A DNA stretch of 39,272 nt from CAYLLD01 sp964425135. Lineage in GTDB: Bacteria; Pseudomonadota; Alphaproteobacteria; Rhodobacterales; Rhodobacteraceae. The translations under genes and the position numbers were made by a program. The first letter of the stretch is position 1, and each line of letters opens with the position of its first letter. The notes below the pieces were generated by a model that saw nothing but the letters and a program-made list of their open reading frames with translations, was not told the DNA's origin and ran no database searches. Shown piece by piece: positions 14,880 through 22,525 of the stretch. The DNA is taken from assembly GCA_964425135.1 (NCBI GenBank), contig CAYRKW010000028.1, forward strand, positions 1 to 39,272, given 5' to 3'.

Positions 14880-15793
14880 GGCTGTGATGCAAGGAAAACG
14901 CGGGTTGGGACGATCATGCCGGCGCGGTAGGTGCCGATGGCCACCGCTTTGGCATCGCTTGAGGCCCAGCACAGATCGCCGTAATCGCACTCGCTGGTTG
15001 CCGCCTCGCCTGCGTTACCGTGGCGCAATTTGATGGCGGCTTCGGGCTTTACGGTAACGCGCGGCAAACGCTCAAGGCCGGTTTCGAGCGGTTGGATATA
15101 GTGATCGAGCGCGGTGTTGGCGGCGCTTGAGGCCTCGATCACATCAAAGGGGGCGCAGTCTTCGACGTCGAACGGGCCGGACCATGTGCGCCGCAGGGAT
15201 TGGACATGCCCAAGGCATCCCAGCGCGCGCCCCATATCGCGGGCAATCGCGCGCACATAGCCGCCCTTGCCGCAGATCAGTTCCAGCGTGGCGGTGTTGT
15301 TGTCCGGCATATCGAGAAGGGTGAGGCTTTCGACGTAGAGCGGTCTTGCCGCGAGGGTCACATCCTCGCCATCGCGCGCTTTTGCGTAGGCGCGCTCGCC
15401 ATCGATTTTGACAGCGGAAAAAGCGGGCGGCACTTGTTCGATATCACCAACGAAAGACGGCAGAAGTGCTTCGATCTGATCGCGGGTCGGGCGGGTGGTG
15501 CTCGTCTCGATCACCTCTCCTTCGGCATCGTCGGTGTTGGTGGCAGCGCCGAAATTGACCGTGAAGTGATAGGCCTTCAGATCATCGGTGATATATGGCA
15601 GCGCCTTGGTCGCCTCGCCAAATGCGATCACCAGAAGGCCTGTCGCCGCCGGATCGAGCGTGCCTGCATGACCTGCCTTTTGCGCCCCAAACGCCCAGCG
15701 CACCTTGTTGACGACCGCGGTGGAGGTCCAGCCCGCAGGCTTGTCGATCAGCAGCCATCCGGTGATATTCCGACCCTTGCGCCGCCTTGCCAT
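14876..15793 (-). CDS. truB: tRNA pseudouridine(55) synthase TruB
   Basis: A 305-residue enzyme that isomerises U55 to pseudouridine in the T-arm of tRNAs. The catalytic Asp is D48 in KAGHAGTLDPAATG (39-52). The N-terminal GWLLIDKPAGWTST and the later YVRAIARDMG are typical. ATG 15793 (protein start MARRRKGR) is preferred to a reading 26 codons longer, because the family begins just before the GWLLIDKP motif. It is 25 bases downstream of the sulfotransferase-like gene and overlaps DUF1643. TruB and RbfA genes commonly lie together in the infB/rbfA region; here they are separated by an inserted gene. Confidence 0.95.
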   Translation of the reverse strand: MARRRKGRNITGWLLIDKPAGWTSTAVVNKVRWAFGAQKAGHAGTLDPAATGLLVIAFGEATKALPYITDDLKAYHFTVNFGAATNTDDAEGEVIETSTTRPTRDQIEALLPSFVGDIEQVPPAFSAVKIDGERAYAKARDGEDVTLAARPLYVESLTLLDMPDNNTATLELICGKGGYVRAIARDMGRALGCLGHVQSLRRTWSGPFDVEDCAPFDVIEASSAANTALDHYIQPLETGLERLPRVTVKPEAAIKLRHGNAGEAATSECDYGDLCWASSDAKAVAIGTYRAGMIVPTRVFLASQP

Positions 15794-15818
15794 AGCCTGT
15801 TCCGTCTGCTGGTTTTGC

Positions 15819-17384
15819 TCAGAGCGCGGGCGGTTCTCCGGTTTGAGCCCAGCCAGCGCGAACCCGTTCATAGAGCGCCATGTCTTCGGCGTAAAGGGTG
15901 TGGATGCGGTCGATGAGCCAGGCCGATTTCAACGCCTCAACATCGACCGGTTTCGCGCTTTCGTTGCGAAAGGACACGGCGGCCAGCTGATCTTCGAGAC
16001 CGCGAATTTTTCCATCCGCAACGATTTTGATCTGCGCCTCGAAATCCTCGAGCAGCACCGGTTTGAGATCGAATTCCTGCGCCGCCTCCGCCCGCAGGTA
16101 TTGCGCGCGCCAATGGGCGTTTTGCTCATCGGGGGATTGTTGCTCCATGCGCTTTTCCAGAAACCCAAGAAGGCGACAGCAATTGTCGTGATGTTCATCA
16201 ACGCTCAGCACCCTTGAGGTCTTGAAGCGGCGATTGCGTTTGAGCGCTTTGGCAATCCAGTGAAAATCACCACCATCCTGCCCCCACGCCTTGTCAAAAT
16301 AGAGCGAGAAGAAGCGGGCGACCGGATCGCGCAGCACGATGATGCTGGTGCCTTGGGCAATCTCGCTCCGGCCTTTGAGGCAGGTCCTGAGTGATCCGTC
16401 ATTGTCGATCTCATTGGGCGTGTCATGCAATCGCCCGTGATCGAGCGCGTAAAACAGATTTCGCACATAGCTACATCCGGCCTTTGGGATCACGATGGCA
16501 TTGAGGTTGAAGCGATAGGTCGACAGAACATGTAGCGACGCGTCATCTTTGCGCGCGAACGGCGCTTCGATGCGTTTTGCCCGTTTCGCCCAATGCGCCG
16601 TTGTCAGCGCGTATTTTTCGGCATCGCGCGGATAAATGCTGCGCACGCGGGCGACCAGATCATCGGTTTTCATCAGCGCTTTATCGACAGGATATTGGGC
16701 CGGATTGCGCGATTTCACCATGTCCATCGTTTGCGACAGGTTTGGAATGATCTTGGCAAAATGCAGCGGCATCTGCCAATCGAGACCGTCCAATGTGAAA
16801 ATACCGATCTTCATCCGCTCGACCGTATCAATGCGGGTCATTTGCGGGCGCCAGTGCGGGTTAATCGGCTCGTCGGTGTCTTGGGCCAGATTGCGTTCCA
16901 GCCAATCCAGCAGTGCCATGCAGTTTGCGATATGGCCTTCAGCGCTCAGCCTCGGGGTCAGATCAAGTCCGATGTCTTCGACCAGTTTGAGCCTGAGTTC
17001 GGCGAAGTTTTGTGCGCCTGTGCCGTAGATTTTGTCGAAATAGAACGACAAGAAGCGATCAACCGGTTCGCGCAGTACCGTGAAGGCATATGGCGAGCGC
17101 CGGATCATCCACAGCGGGGTATCGACCGCCCGGATCAGATCGAGCGGATAGTCGTGAATAGTCTCGCCATCGGGGTGCGGCGCATCGTGATCGAGGGCGT
17201 AGAACAGGTTCTTGAGGAACGTGGAGCCGCATTTGGTGATACCCAGATAGTAGATCGGATACCGGCGGGTTGTGATCAGCTTATGGGTCTTGTCGGGCGA
17301 TTTTCGCAAAACCTCGGGCATAGGGTCCGCTGCCGCGACGTCGTCTTTTCTAAGAACGTTCAGTAGTCCCAAATCTGCCTCCAC
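15819..17384 (-). CDS. Tandem-domain sulfotransferase-like protein
   Basis: A 521-residue cytoplasmic protein made of two homologous halves (about 41-262 and 291-510), each resembling Sulfotransfer_2 family domains that use PAPS. The 5'-phosphate-binding loop appears as ITKCGSTFLKN (49-59) and IPKAGCSYVRN (299-309), both followed by LFYALDH. The 3'-phosphate strand appears as VLREPVDRFLSFYFDK (103-118) and VLRDPVARFFSLYFDK (350-365). Both halves also share an H-x-x-N-C...LL...LE region (151-164 and 398-410) and PHWRPQ/AHWRAQ. The start is GTG 17384, six bases after rbfA; an alternative ATG lies at 17321. Acceptor is unknown (carbohydrate or lipid). The duplicated form and its place between rbfA and truB are unusual. 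Confidence 0.75.
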   Translation of the reverse strand: MEADLGLLNVLRKDDVAAADPMPEVLRKSPDKTHKLITTRRYPIYYLGITKCGSTFLKNLFYALDHDAPHPDGETIHDYPLDLIRAVDTPLWMIRRSPYAFTVLREPVDRFLSFYFDKIYGTGAQNFAELRLKLVEDIGLDLTPRLSAEGHIANCMALLDWLERNLAQDTDEPINPHWRPQMTRIDTVERMKIGIFTLDGLDWQMPLHFAKIIPNLSQTMDMVKSRNPAQYPVDKALMKTDDLVARVRSIYPRDAEKYALTTAHWAKRAKRIEAPFARKDDASLHVLSTYRFNLNAIVIPKAGCSYVRNLFYALDHGRLHDTPNEIDNDGSLRTCLKGRSEIAQGTSIIVLRDPVARFFSLYFDKAWGQDGGDFHWIAKALKRNRRFKTSRVLSVDEHHDNCCRLLGFLEKRMEQQSPDEQNAHWRAQYLRAEAAQEFDLKPVLLEDFEAQIKIVADGKIRGLEDQLAAVSFRNESAKPVDVEALKSAWLIDRIHTLYAEDMALYERVRAGWAQTGEPPAL

Positions 17385-17390
17385 CGGTTG

Positions 17391-17801
17391 TTATGTCTGG
17401 CCGTCCTCAGCATCCGATGACAGGTCGCGCTGGACCTCTTCTCTCTCAAACAGGGCACGTGTGGCATCCATCTGGTCAAAACTGGTGTCGGCCAAGAACT
17501 TCAACTCGGGTGAATACTTTAATGATATAGATTTGGTTACAATGTGGCGAATTTCACGACGATTTTCGTTTAATGCCGCAATAATTTGCTCTACATCCTG
17601 CCCGCCAAGGGGAAATACGAAGACTGTGGCGTGGCGCAGATCGGGCGAGCAGCGCACTTCGCCGACGGTGATGGAGGCGCCTATGAGCGCTTCGTCATAG
17701 ACATCGCCGCGCATCAGCGCATCCGAGACCGCCCGCCGGATCACCTCTGCGACCCGCAGTTGACGTTGTGATGGACCGCGTCCTTCGTTCTGGCGTGCCA
17801 T
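17391..17801 (-). CDS. rbfA: Ribosome-binding factor A
   Basis: A 136-residue KH-like protein needed for late 30S maturation and 5'-end processing of 16S rRNA. Typical parts are SQRQLRVAEVIRRAVSDAL (about 11-29), ITVGEVRCSPDLRHATVFVFPLG, IRHIVTKSISLKYSPELKF and the terminal DTSFDQMDATRAL. ATG 17801 follows an AGAGGGC sequence. It is the first gene of the minus-strand operon and is divergent from dapB, with about 100 bases between the two starts that must hold both promoters. Confidence 0.95.
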   Translation of the reverse strand: MARQNEGRGPSQRQLRVAEVIRRAVSDALMRGDVYDEALIGASITVGEVRCSPDLRHATVFVFPLGGQDVEQIIAALNENRREIRHIVTKSISLKYSPELKFLADTSFDQMDATRALFEREEVQRDLSSDAEDGQT

Positions 17802-17905
17802 GGTGCCCTCTTTGCGCTTTTGTTACAGAATTTGGCCTTTGCCCTCCATAGCCAGGGACGGTAAAGCACTTTTTGCGCGGTTTACACTCATAGAAGAGCA
17901 AATTC

Positions 17906-18715
17906 ATGGCAAAGACACTTCCCATCGCGGTTGCGGGGGCTTCGGGGCGCATGGGTCAGATGCTGATCCGGGCGATTGAGGACAACCCGGCAACCCATCT
18001 GAGCGGCGTGAGCGAGCGCACGGGACACGACTGGATCGGCAGGGATCTGGGGGCGTGTTTGGGCGGCTCTGAGAGCGGGATCATCGTTCAGGGCGATCCG
18101 CGCGAGGCGTATCGGGGTGCTGGCGCGCTGCTCGATTTCACACGCCCGGATGTGTCTGTGGAGAATGCGAAGGCGGCAGGATCGCTTGGTTATGTGCATG
18201 TGATCGGGACGACGGGTTTTGAACAGGTGCATCTGGATGCGATTAAGGCAGCTGCCAGTGATGCTGTGATCGTGCGGGCGGGCAATATGAGCCTTGGCGT
18301 TAATCTTCTGACCGCGTTGACCCGCAAGGTCGCAGCCGCGCTCGATAGCGAATACGATATCGAGGTGGTGGAGATGCACCACAAGCATAAAGTCGATGCA
18401 CCGTCTGGCACCGCGCTGATGCTGGGCGAAGCGGCAGCGGAGGGGCGCGGTGTTGCGTTGGACGGCGTGCGCGACAGTGGCCGCGATGGGATCACGGGTG
18501 CGCGTAACGAGGGGGATATCGGCTTTTCGGCGATTCGCGGGGGTGATGTGATTGGCGAGCATGATGTGATCTTCGCCGGAGACGGTGAGCGGCTGGTGCT
18601 GCGCCACATCGCGACGGACCGGCAGCTCTTTGCGCGGGGTGCCGTGAAGGCTGCGCTCTGGGGGCAGGATCGGCCGGGTGGCGAATATTCGATGATGGAT
18701 GTGCTGGGCTTGTAG
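17906..18715 (+). CDS. dapB: 4-hydroxy-tetrahydrodipicolinate reductase
   Basis: A 269-residue NAD(P)H-dependent reductase of lysine/diaminopimelate synthesis, the step after DapA. The nucleotide-binding loop VAGASGRMGQM (9-19) and the catalytic/substrate motif VEMHHKHKVDAPSGTA (155-170, with H158 and K162 as the expected acid and substrate-binding residues) are intact. GTTGF (101-105) is also conserved. ATG 17906 has AGAAGAG upstream. It is transcribed alone, divergent from rbfA. The other pathway genes in this window (dapA, dapE) are separate units. Confidence 0.97.
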   Translation: MAKTLPIAVAGASGRMGQMLIRAIEDNPATHLSGVSERTGHDWIGRDLGACLGGSESGIIVQGDPREAYRGAGALLDFTRPDVSVENAKAAGSLGYVHVIGTTGFEQVHLDAIKAAASDAVIVRAGNMSLGVNLLTALTRKVAAALDSEYDIEVVEMHHKHKVDAPSGTALMLGEAAAEGRGVALDGVRDSGRDGITGARNEGDIGFSAIRGGDVIGEHDVIFAGDGERLVLRHIATDRQLFARGAVKAALWGQDRPGGEYSMMDVLGL

Positions 18716-18770
18716 GCTGTTTGTGCCAGGCCATTGGCGGGTGGTTTGCGTTCAATGCCCGCGGCGTGTC

Positions 18771-18852
18771 CGCCCCGGCCTTGAGCCGGGGCCTCTTGCT
18801 CTAACGAACGTTCTGGAAAGGCTGGTAGAGGTCCCGGCTCAGGGCCGGGACG
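18771..18852. repeat. Long palindromic repeat element (copy 2)
   Basis: CGCCCCGGCCTTGAGCCGGG opens the element and GTCCCGGCTCAGGGCCGGGA closes it, so the arms are inverted copies around a spacer containing CTCTAACGAACGTTCTGG. It is nearly identical to copy 3 over about 82 bases. Confidence 0.85.
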
Positions 18853-19037
18853 ATGCATCTCTGTGCGGTCTGCATGGGTGACCAGAGCGATAGGTTTTGG
18901 CTACAAGTGGCGCTCGCCGCGCAGGGTTGGCTTTGCGCGCGCTTCATTGAGCGATCACGGGGGCTTTGCTATGAACCGTTTGCATCCGTTTTGCAGCCAA
19001 CTCGGGGATTTTTTCGTCTGCTTCTCGCAATCCGCGC

Positions 19038-19119
19038 CGCCCCGGCCTTGAGCCGGGGCCTCTTGCTCTAACGAACCTTCTGGAAGGGCTGATAGAGGTC
19101 CCGGCTCAGGGCCGGGACG
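19038..19119. repeat. Long palindromic repeat element (copy 3)
   Basis: Same arms as copy 2, and a spacer (CTCTAACGAACCTTCTGG) that differs from it at only a few bases. The two copies are in direct orientation 267 bases apart, which may help explain the assembly break just after them. Confidence 0.85.
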
Positions 19120-19141
19120 GGATTTTCGGGGATGCGGGGGC

Positions 19142-19351
19142 TTGCGATTTTAAAGCCGGCGCGAAACGCAAAACGGCGCATCCGAGGATGCGCCGTNNNN
19201 NNNNNNNNNNNNNNNNNNNNNNNNNNNNNNNNNNNNNNNNNNNNNNNNNNNNNNNNNNNNNNNNNNNNNNNNNNNNNNNNNNNNNNNNNNNNNNNNTTGC
19301 GATTTTAAAGCCGGCGCGAAACGCAAAACGGCGCATCCGAGGATGCGCCGT
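19142..19351. other. Assembly gap flanked by an exact 55-base duplication
   Basis: Positions 19142-19196 and 19297-19351 are identical over 55 bases, on either side of exactly 100 N. This is what two contig ends sharing a k-mer overlap look like after scaffolding. The true sequence probably contains this 55-base block once and no gap, or a small unresolved repeat. Confidence 0.85.
19318..19351 (-). terminator. Terminator of the glycine-rich protein gene
   Basis: ACGGCGCATCC and GGATGCGCCGT (19328-19351) form an 11-bp stem with a very short loop, 24 bases past the gene's stop. On the minus strand it is followed by TTTTGCGTTT. An identical block appears at 19173-19196 because of the assembly duplication. 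Confidence 0.75.
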
Positions 19352-19375
19352 TTCAAGCAGCAAGGGTGGTGAGGT

Positions 19376-19666
19376 TTATTTCGCCATCATGTTTTTGATA
19401 ACACCGACAACCGCGAGCAGAACGCCGCCGCCGACGCCGCCTGTGGCAACAGTGCCAAGCAGGCTTCCGATGTCCATGCCGCCGCCTGCCGCTTCGGCAA
19501 CGTCAGCCGCCGGGCCGCCCATCATGCCCAACACCGATGAGCCAAGGCCACCGCCGACAACGCCCGCAACCGAGTTGCCGACTGTGCCGAGGCTGAAGTT
19601 CTTCATAAGTCCGCCAGCAACATTGCCACCGACAGCACCCGAGATGAGTGAAATAATGAGTTCCAT
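19376..19666 (-). CDS. Small glycine-rich hydrophobic protein
   Basis: A 96-residue protein of Gly, Ala, Val and Leu with repeated small-residue spacing (SGAVGGNVAGGLM, VAGVVGGGLGSSVLGMMGG, TVATGGVGGGVLLAVVG). It lacks a classical signal peptide; hydrophobic stretches at about 1-21, 27-50 and 67-92 could be membrane helices or glycine zippers. The ATG has an AGGGGACG ribosome-binding region upstream. Similar small proteins seem to occur in related alphaproteobacteria, but I know of no assigned function. It has its own terminator and is separated from smpB by about 160 bases, so it is probably a single-gene unit. Membrane association or oligomerisation is a guess from composition. Confidence 0.75.
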   Translation of the reverse strand: MELIISLISGAVGGNVAGGLMKNFSLGTVGNSVAGVVGGGLGSSVLGMMGGPAADVAEAAGGGMDIGSLLGTVATGGVGGGVLLAVVGVIKNMMAK

Positions 19667-19830
19667 AGGTTCGTCCCCTCTTCCGTTTCAGAGCCCTTTT
19701 TTGTTTGCTTCGTACGAGCTCGCGGTGAGTATGAAACAACTATTGGTGAATAGATAGAGGTATTTTGGAAGTTTTAGAGCGCCGTCGAACAAATCTTTTC
19801 CAAATCGCGACTATTGCTACCGCGTGCTGG

Positions 19831-20310
19831 TTAGCCGCGCTCGCGCATCAGCCGTGCTTTTTGGCGCTGCCAGTCGCGCTTTTTCTCGGTATCGCGCTTA
19901 TCGGCAACCTTTTTGCCCTTGGCGATTCCCAAAAGAAGCTTCACGCGGCCTTTGCTGTTGAAATACATCTTCAGCGGCACGAGGGTCATGCCTTCGCGTC
20001 CGATCCCCTGCCACAGCTTTGATATCTCTCGTTTGGAGGCGAGCAGCTTGCGGCGGCGGCGTTCCATATGGGTGAAGGTTTTGGCTTGTTCATAAGGTGC
20101 GACATAGGCGTTTACGAGCCACAGCTCGCCCTCTTCCACGGTTGCGTAGCTTTCGGCGATATTGGTTTGACCAACGCGCATGGATTTCACTTCGGAGCCT
20201 TCCAGAACAACCCCGACTTCAATCGTATCTTCGACCGCATAATTGTACCGCGCGCGGCGGTTTTCGGCGATCATTTTGTTGTTTGGATCTGCGTTCTTTT
20301 TCTTGGCCAT
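19831..20310 (-). CDS. smpB: SsrA-binding protein SmpB
   Basis: A 159-residue OB-fold protein that binds tmRNA and delivers it to stalled ribosomes for trans-translation. Conserved parts are IAENRRARYNY (14-24), VGVVLEGSEVKSMRVGQ, LWLVNAYVAPYEQA and a basic C-terminal tail (KKRDWQRQKARLMRERG) that enters the empty mRNA channel. Length is normal. ATG 20310 starts the family sequence MAKKKN. The tmRNA gene itself was not recognised in the window. The gene is divergent from the response-regulator gene, 152 bases away. Confidence 0.96.
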   Translation of the reverse strand: MAKKKNADPNNKMIAENRRARYNYAVEDTIEVGVVLEGSEVKSMRVGQTNIAESYATVEEGELWLVNAYVAPYEQAKTFTHMERRRRKLLASKREISKLWQGIGREGMTLVPLKMYFNSKGRVKLLLGIAKGKKVADKRDTEKKRDWQRQKARLMRERG

Positions 20311-20462
20311 GTCGCCTCATCTATGCATTGGCGCGGCGCGTGTCCAGAAAGGGAGGCAGATGGCAGCGCACGCGTGTCCTGATCTCTCCGCAACAAATTC
20401 ACTGGCCGTGCTACTACTCTACCCATGGTTGTAGCGCTAACGAAATTACGGATGATTGAAGT

Positions 20463-20894
20463 ATGCAGATCCACATTCCCCATTTCCTTTTGGTCGAAGA
20501 CAATATGTCCCATGCAGAGCTGGTCCGCGAAAGCATGGTTATGAACCGGTTTGCCAACCAACTGGATTGTGTCGAAACCGCGGAAGATGCGTTGGTGTAT
20601 CTTGAGGATTGGGTGAAAACAGAATCCGAAGACCGGCAGCTTATCATCCTGCTCGATCTCAAGCTGCCCTATATGAGCGGCATCGAGTTTCTGCGAAAGA
20701 TCAAGAGCCATCCGAAATATCGCCCCATCCCGGTGGTGATCCTGACGACATCTGATGCGGAATCGGATCGGATCGAGGCCTATGAGGCCTACGCGAACTC
20801 CTATCTCAACAAGCCGCTCGAGTTTGACAAGTTTCAGGGCATGGTCCAGCAACTCGGCCTCTATTGGGGCATTGTAAACGCCCAGACCCATTAG
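20463..20894 (+). CDS. Single-domain response regulator (Rcp1-like)
   Basis: A 143-residue stand-alone receiver domain. The acidic pair is E12-D13 (VEDN), the phospho-acceptor is D65 (ILLDLKLP), the switch Thr is at 95-96 (ILTTSD) and the conserved Lys is K117 (LNKPLEF). No output domain follows, so it must act through protein contact or as a phosphate sink. The VEDNMSHAELVRESM start and SYLNKPLEFDKF end resemble the Rcp1 type that pairs with phytochromes or other kinases. It lies 53 bases before a membrane histidine kinase gene in the same direction, so the kinase is the obvious partner. The SD (TTGAAG) is weak. Confidence 0.9.
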   Translation: MQIHIPHFLLVEDNMSHAELVRESMVMNRFANQLDCVETAEDALVYLEDWVKTESEDRQLIILLDLKLPYMSGIEFLRKIKSHPKYRPIPVVILTTSDAESDRIEAYEAYANSYLNKPLEFDKFQGMVQQLGLYWGIVNAQTH

Positions 20895-20947
20895 GCACTC
20901 CCTCATGTCCACACCGCTCTTCATTCACACACATCGAGGAAATATTG

Positions 20948-22525
20948 ATGGTCCGCACCGCCTTGATCGCGATGACATATTTTCTCCTCGCTGTTCTCAG
21001 TCAATACATCACCAACGCCTTGGGCAAACCGATTATCTGGTGCCCGGATGCTGTCGCGCTTGGGCTGATTGTCCGGCACCCTGAACGCGATGCCTCGCCT
21101 GCGCTTCTGGCCTGCGGCGTGGCCGGGCTGCTGGCGCTTTTGCTCACTGGCGAGCCCTATGATCAGGCTGTCAGCCTTGCGTTTGTGCATTTCGTCTGTC
21201 TGGTGATGGCGTGCGTTGCGCTGCAAATCTCGTTTGATCATCACAATTCCGATCAGGAAGAGCGTGTGCATATCGTGGGCGCGGTTGCGCTCTTGATCGG
21301 CTCGCTGACCGTCTCCAGCGCTTTGCAAGGGGTGATCCTGTCCAGCGATGACCGTCAGTTCTGGCACATATTCCACGACTGGTGGCGCGCTGAGTTTATG
21401 GGGTTTGCCTTGCTGTTCTTTCCTGCATTTGCCGTGGCCCGCACCGATTTCGACACCCTGAAACGCAGCGAGTGGGCCGGGTTGATGGCAATCCTGATCA
21501 TCGTCAGCGGTCTGCCTTTCACCCTTGCCGCAGCGCATCTTGTCGTGTGTGTCTACATCTTTTTCATTTTCGCATTGCTCACCTCACTTTGGCTCAAACC
21601 AACCCTGTTCAGTGTTGTTGTTGTCGCCGGTTCCAGCGCGTTGCTTTTTGCTGCTGTTCAAAACGGGTTTCGCCCTACGACCCACGAGATTGTTCTTGTC
21701 CAGATGTGTACCATTCTCGTGATCGCACCGCTGCAATGCGTCGCCTTCGCGATCAACCGCCAGCGCAATGCAATCCGCACCTTACAGCTGAGAATTATCT
21801 CACGGATCGGGTTGAACAATGAGATGCAGCAGCTGCTGCACATTATCAGTCATGATCTGAAAAGCCCGCTGATGACCATTCAGGGCTTTGCGCGCATCAC
21901 CCAACGTTATTGGGATGCGGGAATGCACGGCAAGGCCACCAAATCGATGACCCACGTTCAGCAGGGTGTGATTGTGATGACGGACCTGATCGACAATGTC
22001 CTACAGCTCAGCCGGATCGGGGCGAAGAAACCGCATTTCACGGAAGTTTACCTCTCGTCCATCGTTGCGCAGGTACAGACGATCCACGCCGAAGAGATTG
22101 CCGAAAAATCTGCGAACATCGCGTTGCAGGGTGAGGGCCAGATGTTCTGCGCGGATCGGGGTAAAATTCTGCACGCGATCCTGGCGCTCACGAAAAACGC
22201 GCTCGAATACGGCTGCCCGCGCCCGAATATGACCATCACAATCGGCGCGGTCCACCGCTCCAAAACGATCTCGCTTTTCGTGCGCGATGCAGGTCCGGGC
22301 GTTGATGATGACAAAATCCCGCGTCTGTTTGAGATGTTCTATCAGGGCGAGAAGGGCGGCAAACGGATTGGCGCCGGTCTTGCCATCGTCAAGAAGATCG
22401 CCGAGCAGCATGACGGTCGCGCGCACATCGAAAACAACGCCGACGGTGGCGCGACCTTTTGGATCAGCTTTCCGGCCAATCCCTCATGTCAGCACAAAGC
22501 GGCTCAGTTGGTCAAACCGGCGTGA
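20948..22525 (+). CDS. Membrane sensor histidine kinase (MASE1-like N-terminus)
   Basis: A 525-residue kinase. Residues about 1-270 contain around eight hydrophobic segments resembling integral-membrane sensor modules of the MASE1 kind. A HisKA domain follows with the phosphorylated His302 in HIISHDLKSPLMTIQGF. The HATPase domain has the N-box ALTKNALEYG, the G1 box RDAGPGV, the F box RLFEMFYQG and the G2 box GAGLAIVKKI. All catalytic motifs are intact. ATG 20948 is chosen for its SD GAGGA (20936-20940); a longer in-frame reading upstream overlaps the regulator gene. The ligand is unknown. The 3' end overlaps the convergent dapA gene by 22 bases. Confidence 0.88.
   Translation: MVRTALIAMTYFLLAVLSQYITNALGKPIIWCPDAVALGLIVRHPERDASPALLACGVAGLLALLLTGEPYDQAVSLAFVHFVCLVMACVALQISFDHHNSDQEERVHIVGAVALLIGSLTVSSALQGVILSSDDRQFWHIFHDWWRAEFMGFALLFFPAFAVARTDFDTLKRSEWAGLMAILIIVSGLPFTLAAAHLVVCVYIFFIFALLTSLWLKPTLFSVVVVAGSSALLFAAVQNGFRPTTHEIVLVQMCTILVIAPLQCVAFAINRQRNAIRTLQLRIISRIGLNNEMQQLLHIISHDLKSPLMTIQGFARITQRYWDAGMHGKATKSMTHVQQGVIVMTDLIDNVLQLSRIGAKKPHFTEVYLSSIVAQVQTIHAEEIAEKSANIALQGEGQMFCADRGKILHAILALTKNALEYGCPRPNMTITIGAVHRSKTISLFVRDAGPGVDDDKIPRLFEMFYQGEKGGKRIGAGLAIVKKIAEQHDGRAHIENNADGGATFWISFPANPSCQHKAAQLVKPA

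Larger units (their letters stand above)
18716..19375. other. Non-coding stretch with repeats and a gap
   Basis: About 660 bases without a supportable gene between dapB and the glycine-rich small gene. It holds two near-identical palindromic repeat elements (18771-18852, 19038-19119), a 100-N gap, and a duplicated terminator sequence either side of that gap. Short open frames crossing the repeats are not credible genes. Confidence 0.7.

Noticed and set aside
18853..19071. 72-codon frame between dapB and the gap
   Set aside because: It runs into a palindromic repeat element and has no SD or recognisable sequence.
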